Assembly: GCA_023974075.1 (NCBI GenBank)
Contig: JAMFTG010000122.1
Location: 144,001-208,000, forward strand
Direction: 5' to 3'
DNA: 64,000 nucleotides
Source of the DNA: Chaenocephalus aceratus
Lineage: Eukaryota > Chordata > Actinopteri > Perciformes > Channichthyidae
This document shows, in pieces, positions 25,201 through 37,200 of this stretch (position 1 is its first letter; every line of letters begins with the position of its first letter). Position numbers and translations under genes: made by a program. The notes under the pieces are model-generated. The model was not told the DNA's origin, made no database searches, and saw nothing but the letters and a program-made list of their open reading frames with translations.

Positions 25201-28200
25201 TTTATTGTTCTCGTTCCCTATATACACCGTACTTTTTGGACTATAAGCCGCGACTTTTCCCCCCCCATTTTCTTTTGTACAGCTAACGGCCACTAGGGAA
25301 CCTCCTACATCTATGGATTTTACAGGTAACATTAACCACCTTTAACCCTATGGGCTCTATGACCGGTCCGCGCCCGCCACCTCTAAGCGGGCTCCAGCAG
25401 GAAAAGCTGGAGGCCGGAAAGAGTGAGACAGGTAGCGCGCCAAAGTAAAAGTGGAACCGAGAGACAGAACGAGAGCAAGACAGACGGACAATTTAGCTGC
25501 TGCGGTTTATATGCAGGTGCGCTTTATAGTCCGAAAAGTACGGTACTGTGACCATGACCGAATGGGGTAAGGTATTTTTCTTTCCTTAAAACAGACAAAT
25601 ATCTTTGTACAACATTCAATGAGTTGAAGATGTCATGTCTGCAAAAAAAAACAAACATAAATGACCTTTATGTTATTAGTAAATGTTCCCTTGTGTATAT
25701 ATCAGACTTCAAAATGTCCTCCGTATTTATTCAATGCTGGAGATTCTTCTGAATACTAAAATAAACCTGAAAAGCAGCAGAATAGCAGGAGAAGAAGCCT
25801 TCCGAGTAAATCGCCAGAACGCCGATACCTCCTCATCTCCACCGCTCCAATGTTTTTCTCTCTCTGTTGGTGCGTGGGGCTAATGCTAATAATGCTAATA
25901 ATGCTAATAATGCCAGCAAATAAAATGGCGGCTTCACAAAACTTTTCAGAGTTTTACGGGCCGTGGTTTGCAATCCCCCCAGCCAATCAGACATAGGCAC
26001 TTTTTTCTCCCCAGGAAAGTCCCACCTCTCTAGCAGGCACTAAACATGGGGGCAAACGTTTTCTTAACCAAGTTCTCTTTTTGGTGTGAACGCAAAATTC
26101 CAGGCACTATCAGAACCAAACGGGAAAGTACGGGGAAAAGTACTCCGGTGTGAACGCGCCTATTATCTCGTCTCTAAGTGAAGCATCCGAGTACTTTTCT
26201 CCGACAAATGCAGATGTTTTGGTTGTACATTTAGAACAACACTGAGCAGTTCATTTTAAAAGGTAGAATGGAAATAGTTTGCTAAGAAGAACGTTTTAAA
26301 GTCAATATCAGATGCACTAAAGTTCATAATATGGATATAAGAGGTGAGGCAATACTGAAATAGGTAGCCGTCAGATAAAAGTGTTATCAGTGTGATTATC
26401 CTCTTCAAGGCGAACGGTGGCAGAGGTATTTATAAAAAGACAGACTGAGATGTGTTCCCTGGTTATAAAACAATCTGTAGTCTATAGGAGGCTGTGACCT
26501 GGAGATAAAACGGTCGTAATAAAATGCGTTCAAAACTAGGTCAGGCTCGGAGCAGCTTTACAGAATTAGGTCACAAAGAAAATGGTTTTATTGGCCAGAC
26601 TTTTACCTCATAAGAATAAAGATAAACGGCTGAGCGAAAACATGACGACACGAGTCTCTCACAACGGCCTCTACTGTTAGAGATGCAAGCTTTCAATGAG
26701 GGGCCATGTCCCGGGCTGCCCTCGACTGAAGTGTTTTCTACTCGGCCATAAGTCGTCAATTAGTCGACCAATCGTCGCACGTTTATGATACATTGCGGTT
26801 ATAAATATATCTTTTTTATTTCCGAGCGTTACTATAACAGCGTGGTACGTTGTGCTTCACATAAGATAATGAACCTTTGGAGTATAAATTAAATGCATGA
26901 GAGTCACAGCGCACGGACGCAGCGGTGTGAACAGCAGACGCTCCGGTAAGGATTCTTATTGTGTGTGACATTAACAGTTATAATTACCCACAAAGACAAG
27001 CTGTTACACACGACATGCATCCTGATCAGAGCCACGAAGAAACAGCACATCCATCCATCTAGCCATCCATCCATCCATCTAGACATCCATCCATCCATCT
27101 AGCCATCCATCCATCTATCGCTCCATCCATCCATCTCTCCATCCATCCATCTATCTATCCATCTATCTCTCCATCCATCCATCTATCTCTCCATCCATCC
27201 ATCTATCATCTCCATCCATCCATCTATCCATCTATCTATCTCTCCATCCATCTCTCCATCCATCGATCTCCCTCCATCCATCTATCTATCTATCTCCATC
27301 CATCTCCATCCATCATCTATCGCATCATCATCTCTCCATCCATCCATCTCTCCATCCATCCATCTATCTCTCCATCCATCTATCTATCTCTCCATCCATC
27401 ATCATCTATCTCCATCCATCCATCTATCCATCCATCTAGCCATCCATCATCTATCTATCGCTCCATCCATCTATCTAGCTATCCATCTACATCCATCTAC
27501 ATCCATCTATCTATCTCTCCATCCATCTCTCCATCCATCCATCTATCTCGACATCCATCTATCTATCTCTCCATCCATCGATCTATCTCCATCCATCGAT
27601 CTATCTCTCCATCTATCTATTAGATGAACAATTAAACATTTCTTGTTTTTGGGAGGGGTGCCTAAATTGATTACATATGATCAAATGGAATAATTCAATG
27701 TATACTACAGTGCCATAGCTAAGTGTGTTAGGTCTAAAGGTGTGTTTTGCTCCGCTCACCGGTCCTTCCAGCTGAGAGGGGCTTCTCTACAGCTGGCCTG
27801 ATTGTGACCCGCATCTCCCCTGAGCATGTAGACATGCTCATATTCTTAAAGAACAATGAGTATTGTATATCTGCATTCTGTGCATAGCCCTGTTATAGGT
27901 TGTTGATCACGGGTTACGTTACCCTAATCCGTTATGTTGTTCGTGTTTGATCCCTCTTTCATTTAAAAACCAAGTTATGTTTAAGCATGAAAGCTGTAGG
28001 CCTATAGCTGTCAGCTGTTCAAACTGTGATCACCAGTTAATACATTTGACAAATTCGACTTGGTTTCTTTACTTATTTAAACAAGTATTTATTAGTTTTT
28101 CAAAATTAAATTTCTTTTTTCTCTCTAAAAATCTTTTCCCGCATTTTTTTTATAGGATATGTACATTTCGGGTTAACCGTTTTTTGGGGGTTGAATATTC

Positions 28201-31200
28201 GAATATACATTTGCTTTCAAATTCCCATCCCTACTATCTCCATCTATCTATCCATTCATCCATCAATCTCTCCATCTATCCCTACTATCTATCCATCCAT
28301 CCATCACATATGATTAAGTTCCTCTTCATCATAATCCCTCATTCTGCAGGAAAATGTAATTTAGGAAACGAGACGAAGTGGAGATACGATCTGACGAGCC
28401 CCGACAGCTGGATGCAGATAATGAACAGCTGTGAACTCCAGCTCCCCTCCTCTCATTAAACCTCCACAGTAAAATGCTCGTCTCACCTGCTCCTCGGTGG
28501 GCACCTGTCCTGTGATCAGCAGCCAGAAGAGACCCTCGGGCAGCGGCTCCTCTCCTCCGGGAGCTTTGGGCAGCAGACCCTGACATTCTGGGATGCTGTA
28601 GCCACGGAAACGGATACCCTGCGTTTTCATGTAGACAGAAATGTATTGTTATCGTGCACTTTTAATGCAGCTTATATTCTTTTATTTCTTACATGCTAGT
28701 TTTTTTTATCTTGTTTGCTTGCATGGATAGCTGAAACTATACATGACGATAAAAACATCTTATCCCGGCTGGATTATTGTAACTCCATTCTCACTCGTTT
28801 TCAAGTCACCTCTGACCCGTCTACAAATGATCCACTAGGTCCAGCAGGAGGACTCACATCTTAAGATCTTTACATTGGCTTCCCATCCGGTGAAGAACTC
28901 GTGTTAAGGTTCTCGTTATCACGTATAGAGCCCTGCATGGACAAGAGTACTTAAGTGACCGTCTCCATCCCTTTATCACCAGTAGGTCACTCAACTCTTC
29001 TACTGGCTGTCCCTCTCAAACTAAAAAGGTGACCGTGCTTTTTGAAGTAGTGGCTAGTGATTGTGGATGATTTGATTTCTGTTGGCTCACAGGATGAGTT
29101 ACGACATGCTGCTCTGCGTCTGAAGGCTCTCAGAGGAATCGGGGAAAGTGCCTCAGAGTGAGTTTCACTTATTAAAGCAGCTTGGAGCCAAACTGACCTC
29201 ATCAGGATCCAGAACGGAGGTCTCGTACACCAGACCCTTCATCCCCCGCATGCCTCCGTACACCTGGGGACACAGCAGAGGACAGAGACATTAGGACATG
29301 GAGGAGACATTAGGACAACAGAAATAACCCATAGCACGTGTTAAACATTGCAGGAAGAGGCAGGGGAAAAGTAAGATTAAACTTGTAATTTAAAATGTAT
29401 TTAATTCTGCTTTTTTTCTCAGAAAGATTAAACAGTATATATTTTCTGAAAAATAATGTTTATTTTCTGGAAATAAAAGTATATATATATTACAGGTATA
29501 TAAAAAATATTTAAAGAAAAGTTTTTCTGAGAAATAACAGAATATTTTTTTTTGAAAATCTCACAATTCTGACTGTTTTTCTCAGAAAGATATAAAAAAA
29601 AAAAGTTTTTCTGATAAAATATGTATTTTCTGTTTCTGGAAATAAAAGTAATATATCTAATAAAAAAAAGATTTTAAAAAAGTAGAGCCGGGACTCGATT
29701 AAAAAAATTAATCTAATTAATTAGAGGCTTTGTAATTAATTAATCGAAATTAATCGCATTTTTAATCAAATATACATATTTGACCTGAGAACAGTGAGAA
29801 GCAATTTTCACATGGATTTTACTCCAAGTGGTCTACAGTCCAAGTGCATGACATTAAGGATTTTGGGAGATGGCCCTGTGGGCCATCTATAAAGCTAATT
29901 TACAGATGGCCCTGAGCCCAATAGAGATTGCCCTGAAAAATGCACGCGGACGAAATGGCACGAAGGGTTTGGGGGGCCTCCGTCCCCCTAGACATTTTGA
30001 TTTTTGCAGGTCTTAGATGCTGTCTGGTGCATTCTCTAGACTGAATTATAAGATGAACCACCACAATATTATATTGTACAATTTCAATTTTATTCTTCAT
30101 TTCACTTGTTTGTTTGTTGTTGTTTGTGTTTGCTCGCTTGCATGCCCTGCATAGCTATAAGAAATACTTAAGTTGTTGGTCAAAACACTTTCCATCTGAT
30201 GAAGGCAAATGCCTTCCCAGATGGAAAAAAGTAGAAAACATTACATTCAGTTATAACTGCCAAAACAAACATTATTTACACTATTATGGCCCCTGTTAAA
30301 AATGTTTGTAATGTTAACTACTGTAAGTTGGTTGAACGAATGCCTCCTCATCCGGAAGCTGACCGAGCAGACCCGAGCAGCAGTCGAGAGGAGCCGAGCG
30401 CATCCGCGAAGCACACGTCAGAGTTCCCGTTAGCCGGCAAATCTAAATATCTAAAAATAATTTCCCTTTAGAGCAATACCGCTTCAGTTGCGCCACTTAT
30501 GTGACAGACAAGAAGAGTATGTGACAGACAAGAATAGTCAACTCTAATGTCTAACACTTAATGTGGAGAAAGAGATGTCCTGTATGGGTTGATTGTGCGT
30601 TGATCTGTTGGTAATGCCTCGGGGTTCCGGTGGGCATGTAAACAAATGCCTAATGCTGCGCTATACTTTGTGGCCTCATCTAGTTGCATAGCGACACTTA
30701 TTGTGTAGTTGTCTTTTAATAAGCAGGTAGTCATATCATTAGCTAGAACTAGCTGCATCTGATCGATATGGACATAAACACGAGTGAAGTCTAATCTGAC
30801 GGGAGAGAGAGATCAGCTGCTGCTGACGAGTCGAGACTCAACACGCAGCTCTGCATGACCACATGCAGTGGTGAGCGGAACAAAACACACACACTTCAGG
30901 TTATCACACCTAGTTATTTTAATGACCTCTCAAACTACCTAAACGAGTTATAGATATGTTTAGTTTTACTGTCGGGTCACTCATTACTGGATCCGCGAGC
31001 TGCATGATACTGGCATAATAGATTGCCCGATCGGGCAACCAGCAGGTGAGGCTTCATTGCCCGAGCTAAATACTAGATGGCCCCGGGCCATCGGGCCATC
31101 CTTAATGTCGAGCCCAGAGCCAGGGAGTTGGTTATTTTCTCAGACGTGGACTTACTTATCCTGGCCCTGAAACCAGTCGTCTGGTTGAGTGTGGGTTGGG

Positions 31201-34200
31201 TCAGGGTGTGGTTCCTTGCACTCGGAGTCGGGCTAACGTCCACGCTAGCTGCTACATGCTTTGCATTTAGGTGATACTTTAGGCTTGATGTGCTGCGGTG
31301 ATATGCAAATCCTTTTTTGCATAATTTGCACACAACCGTGCTCTTGTCGACGCTTCCATCCGTCCGTTTTTTTAAAACAAAATGTCCCATCCACGGGGCT
31401 GACCAAAGCGGTCTCATCAGCTTGTTCGTTCATGTTTGACTATTGTTCACCGTGGTTTGTTGTTGTTTGAAGTCCCATGCTGAAGTCATGAACGTTAGTT
31501 GGTGCTCCAGTATAATCGGTACGCCTGAAACTCATCCAGTGAGAAACGTTCCGCTGTGCAAAAATAAGTGCGATTAAAATGCGTTAATTTTTTTAACGCG
31601 TTCATTTTTGTGTAATTAATTAATCTTAATTAACGCGTTAAAGTCCCGGCCCTAAAAAAAAGATTTTAAGAGAAATAACAAAAATATTTTGGGCGTAAAA
31701 ACATTTTATTTGTATTTTTTTCCTAAAAATCTCAAAATAATGACTTTCTTTCAAAGAACAAAAAAAACTCAATCTCAAATGCTTTCCCATGTGGCCGTAA
31801 TTCTCTCCTGTCTATCTCCAATCTAGTCTGATCTAATACACAGAAGTTAGTGCTCTTTGAAAGGCTGCATGAGTATGTTATCACGCTGTAGTGTCCTTAA
31901 AGGGTCTGAAAAATGTGGTTTATGGATATTATCTTCCTTCTGGAACAACACAAGACGTTATCGTGACCGGCCTGTAATCCACACTGAAACGCACTACGAA
32001 GTGGATAAGGTGTGTACGTTAGCTAGATGTTAAAATGTGAGCTTCTGCTTCACCTTTTACGAGGCGTTTTGAAATGTAACGGATCGTGTCGACGGTTCAG
32101 GAGGCGTTTAGTGTCTCCTCTGATATAGAAACAATAAATAAAGTTTGAGGTTAATAATCGGAATTTCCCCACACGCTGTTTGGCTGCCGCTAACGTTAGC
32201 TCAGATCCAGGTACCATGACGAAACACCTTTCATCCGGTTAAAATGTAGAGTTAAAAAGCACCAAGACGTGGCTTAAAACTGGATAAGAAGTACGTTTAT
32301 GACCACTTCTGTCAGCTAGCGTATGCTCACAGGAGACACTGGATTCAAGTTCATTACAATTAAACATTTCTCTGAAACTACTCGACTGATATTGCATATT
32401 TAAAATGATGTGTACCAGACAAAGATATTGAACCGTGGCGTTCGTCTCTCACCATATCGACGTTGATCTGGCCTATGTTGGTTTTGCCGTACTGCTGTTT
32501 GAAGCTCTTGATGCGGGTCTGTTCTTTGGGGATGAGGTCGGCCAGGATATCCTTCAGATTCTGCAAAAAACACAACTTCATTGAACATCTAGTCCTCAAA
32601 ATATAATAAAACCACACACTGCTCACATGTGAACCGGGGATAATCAAACAGACTTTATGTCAACAATGAAGGGAGAGAGATCGACCTGTGGCTCGGCAAA
32701 GGTCAGCTATTAATACAACAGAGGAGGAACCAGTGGCTTTTACACGTGTTCCATTAAACGCATATATTCTTAGTTGAGTTTGGGGCATACATAGACACAG
32801 TAAAAAGGAAAGGTAATTGCAAGAAAAGGACAACAAAATAGAACTATTATAGGAGTATTTTAACAAGATTTAAATGTACAAAAAGCTAAGTACAAGATTG
32901 TGCATATTGGAATTTAAGTCAAGAAGTGTGCAGACGAGAGGGAAGCTTCGAACAGAAAGACAGACTTATGTGCGGGCTTCACAATATTAGTATATATATA
33001 CATGTTATACAATGTCCCCACGATAAGCCCACATGACGTGCTTTAGTGTCATGTGTTAGTGTCTATGAAGGGGTTAGAGTCATTCAGTGTCCTTAGAATG
33101 ATAATGACATGAATATAGGAGGCAGTGCACTTACTGTTGTTGAAGCGCTGGCATTCCTGGCAGCCTGAAGGAACGCGGCATTCTGGGAAAACACAAGAAA
33201 TACGATTTTGAGTGAGAAGCAGAAACCCCAAAACTCTTCATGAACTGTGCAAAAAGTCGATATTTCATATGAGCAAAAAATGTAAATCCAACTCGTTATT
33301 TAATGCTTATGTTATCTATTAAATATCGTTTACCACTTTGCACGATCCTGTCTGGTACCAAGCGAAGTATGATCTTACTTTAAGTAAACATTTACCCATA
33401 AAGCAACACTTCTAGGTTACTGAAGCTACTTACATATGAACCAAGACAACCTTAAAATAATTGAACGAAAACTGCTGATGATTTTTGTTGTTAGTAAGTC
33501 CTCTCGTTACAACAGCTAGTACCCGAGTGAAGACAGACTTTCAAACTAATATGTTGAAGTAGTAGAAGAGCACTCCGACATCTTCACACCAAAACATTTT
33601 CTAGTTATTCAAAATTCAAAATGACAGGTTCTTTCTGACCATTAAACAGAGATGTGACACGGGCTGGGCAATATATCGATGATATCGATGTGACGATGGG
33701 AGACTCGATCTTATCTCATAAGAGGCAGCATTACAGTGAAGTAGGGCTGTCCCGAATACCATTTTTCGGGCTCCGGATATTTGGTAGTAATCAGCAGCGA
33801 ATATTCGTTCCGTGCGGTGGGGGGGGTGCGCAGTTATTAGCAGCGAACCGCTTCAACGCGTGTATTTCGGTTTATTCCCGGCATTCATTTTGTTATTCTA
33901 CAGTATTGTTGTTTTATAGTTATTTGGTAATGTAACCCAATTTGTGTTCTTTGAAATTGAAAAGGATATCGCATTGTGTCTGTTACTTTCGTTGCAGTTG
34001 TATATGTCTTAAGTGCAATTTGGCTTGGCTTTCTATTTTGTATGGACATGCTTTTATTTTGAAGGAGAGTTAGCGCAGTTGACAGGAAGTTGTTGTTGCT
34101 ATGGAAACAACGTGACAAGATTAATGGAGAAAAGAGTAATATCTACATATAAAGACGGAGAAAGTAAACAATAACGTTTATGGTTAAGTGTTAGCACCCC

Positions 34201-37200
34201 CCGAAGAGGCACAAGCCCTCACGTTGATATTGGAGATTTCAATAAATTCAACAAAAAATAACGGGAAAAATATATAACGAATAACGAAATTGAAACCCGA
34301 ATAGTACTCCAACGAACGAATATTCGGGTACAGCCCTACAGTGAAGTGATGTCAATATTATTCAACTTAACAGATTTATTTTTGTAAAACACCAAAAGTC
34401 CACCGTACAATATTGAGGTTTTTGTTAGGAAACAATTCAGATTTCTCCCCATACCGTGCACTTCAGCACAGACGAGGCGTTACAACTCGAAATTAATCAA
34501 GCGTCTAAATAATGAATCCTTTATTGACGAGCACTTCATTTCTCCTCTCTGAAAGTCCTCTGGGCTCCAGCTCTTAGAGCATCAACTGAGATTAATTAAT
34601 TAGCAGAGATGAGGCGGCTATAATAGGTTGAAGATAATGAGGAAGACTGACGTTCTTCACGGAGGTCAACTGGTTTTGCCGGTTTAGTCTCAGTACGAGC
34701 TAAAAACCTGTTTGTATACAAAGAAGCAGCCACTGATATATTCCTGCTAATTTAAATGAAGCAAACAACAAACTATTGGCCGCTGGCGTCTTGGTGTTAA
34801 AATTACAGAACACATGTTTGACCTCGCCTCATTTAACCTCTGATTCCCGCAGGTGTTGTACCGTAAACCTCAATGAGATGCTTCTGACTCGAAAATGTAA
34901 ACAAAGATAATTGTTATAGGGTCATTTATGCACGGCTAAGATAAGACTGGGAATAATCAGGTGGCTTTAGATGTTTGTGAACACCTTGGGGATGATTGCT
35001 CAGCGTTTACGATCGGCTGTTTGGACATTTTGCCAAGATAGGCGATGTAAAGGAAATGACAAACATCCCTCATTAAACTGAGAGAACAAACAATGCTCTG
35101 GGATTCCTTCAGCGTCGATGCTTCAGGAGGTTTTAAGAATCTCTTCCGATATAAAAACAATTTTGAGGTTCAAAATCTGAGTTTTCTTTCTGGCTGCCGC
35201 TAACGTTAGCTCAGCTTGTTTCTCTGATAACTTCAGATTCCCTTCATCTGGTTAAAACAAAGTTAAACAGCACCAAGAAGTGGCTTAAACCTGGATAAAA
35301 AGTTAGCTTCTGGCAGCTAACGTATGCTCCCAGGGGATTCAACGGCTCCACAGGAGACAGAGGACTTAAGTTCATTCAAATCTCTGAGACGACACTAAAT
35401 ATTGAACATAGGGCTATGGGTTTGTTACACACTTTAAAGCGTAAATGTTACGAGGGCTGCAATAATTGTTATGACTGTTGTTGCTATTTGGCTAAGGATA
35501 TTGCAGGGATTGTTTTGGGGATCATTATCATTGAATGAGTGAGTTTTACCAGATAAAATATATTTTAATAAGTGTGTAGAATATGATTTGTAGGTTGGGA
35601 CATCTCTCTAAAACCACGATCCTTCAATCAGAATAACATTTATTTTGCATTTATCAAATATTGCGCTTCTTGCCAATACATTTCTGTTAATTATGCACCA
35701 TAATACCTGCCACACATTATCCCTTTAAGCCCGGATTTGTTGCTACAGGACGTACGGACTAAAGAAGTACCTGCTGTGGTTATGAAAGTGTTTGGAGGAG
35801 AGTAATCTTGTTAAAGCTCGGCGCTACTGAAACAGGACTCTTGTTAGATTATCACATTTATCAATGAAGGGGGAGGGAGGAGTCAAGGAGACAGCTGGCT
35901 TTCCTCTCAATGGGATCGTCCCCCTCCCCTCCACACACAACTGGTGCTCGGATAAAAGCAGACAAAGCTGGTAGAAAAACAAAAGGTGGGGTCTTGCGTC
36001 ACACACAGGCAGCTGAGAGAGAGGTTATGTAACAGCTCAGGGTCTTAAAAATAGAGCGTTCCACCCAGACACTCCCTGCCAGAGGGAAAGGCTAAACCCT
36101 ACTCTGCAACCAAGGGTCAAAGCAGGAGGGGAGGAAACACGTGAAGACATGTGTGTACGAGTTAGGGGTGCCAGAAACTGACCATGATCAAAATCGATTA
36201 TTCGGCAGCCCTGGCGAATAATAATCGATTATTCGACCGACCTCCACAATTATTAATACTATTACTATTATTAGCCTATATTTTGGTTGGAACTATGCCA
36301 GAAAATGAAAAAAAAAAAATCATAAATAATAATAAATAAATAAATCGATTTTAAAAATAATATTCGATTATGGAGACTGTAACGAATAATCGAATAATCA
36401 CTGGCATCCCTAGTACGAGTAAATAAAACATATCTAAAGGTAACTACAACTAAATGTGAAAGCTGGAGAAGTTAACCGTGTCTTTAAACGGCTGTATTTA
36501 AAAGAAACTCTGCATTTAGTGTTAGAATAGTAATAAAATAAAATCACCATAACCATAGATACTGTATGAGGCGCATGTTGAAGTATTCCACGGTTTTCTT
36601 TTCTGCACTTTAAGAAATACAAGTTAGGGCATTTCATTTTTAACCCGTTCCTCTAAAAGAAGATAGTTGAAGATACTTGAAATTCCTAGTTTTTTTCTAA
36701 ATTATTGAAAGACCTGAGGAGCTGAAACTAAAACATGATCTAATCTATTTATCTGCTTGATTGTTGGCTCTTTAAAATGTAAGAAAATTGTTTAAAAGAC
36801 GTCCTTTTATGTGTTAAATGTTCATGCATTTAGAAACATCATACTTTGTTAGCCCCCTTGATCGTGATAAATGAGGCAGATACAAATGCTTTTAATTGGG
36901 GGTAAAAATGTCGCCCTTTGCCCTACTTACTGTCCTTGCTCATGCATCACATGCTTTTCAGTCGGGACAGAGCATGATATGAAAAACTCCATAAAAAAAC
37001 TCCTGTTAGAAGATTACAGCTGATAAGAGAGAAAGGGTGACTTTAAAGGGGATAATCGACATCTCCCTAATTACAAGACAGATAACGGGGACACCAGGTT
37101 AAAAGAGGGGAACCGTCAGTCGCTGATTTCTTGTTTAAAACGTAGGACAAGTGACTAGAATTCCTTCTTCGTGGGTGTCAGGAGATGATATGAGGGTCAT

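Larger units (their letters stand above)
29683..31654 (-). mobile_element. hAT element with BED-finger remnant, cs intron 3
   Basis: Ends TAGAGCCGGGACT and AGTCCCGGCCCTA; flanks TAAAAAAG and AAAAAAAG match 7 of 8. Subterminal stretches are rich in TTAATTAATCG words. On the minus strand, 31115-31417 encodes a BED-type zinc finger ([20 protein letters not shown]), the N-terminus of a hAT transposase. The rest of the transposase is missing. Confidence 0.85.

Noticed and set aside
28329..28630. Second minus-strand frame of 85 codons overlapping cs exon 5
   Set aside because: Shadow frame of cs exon 5 (28487-28618).
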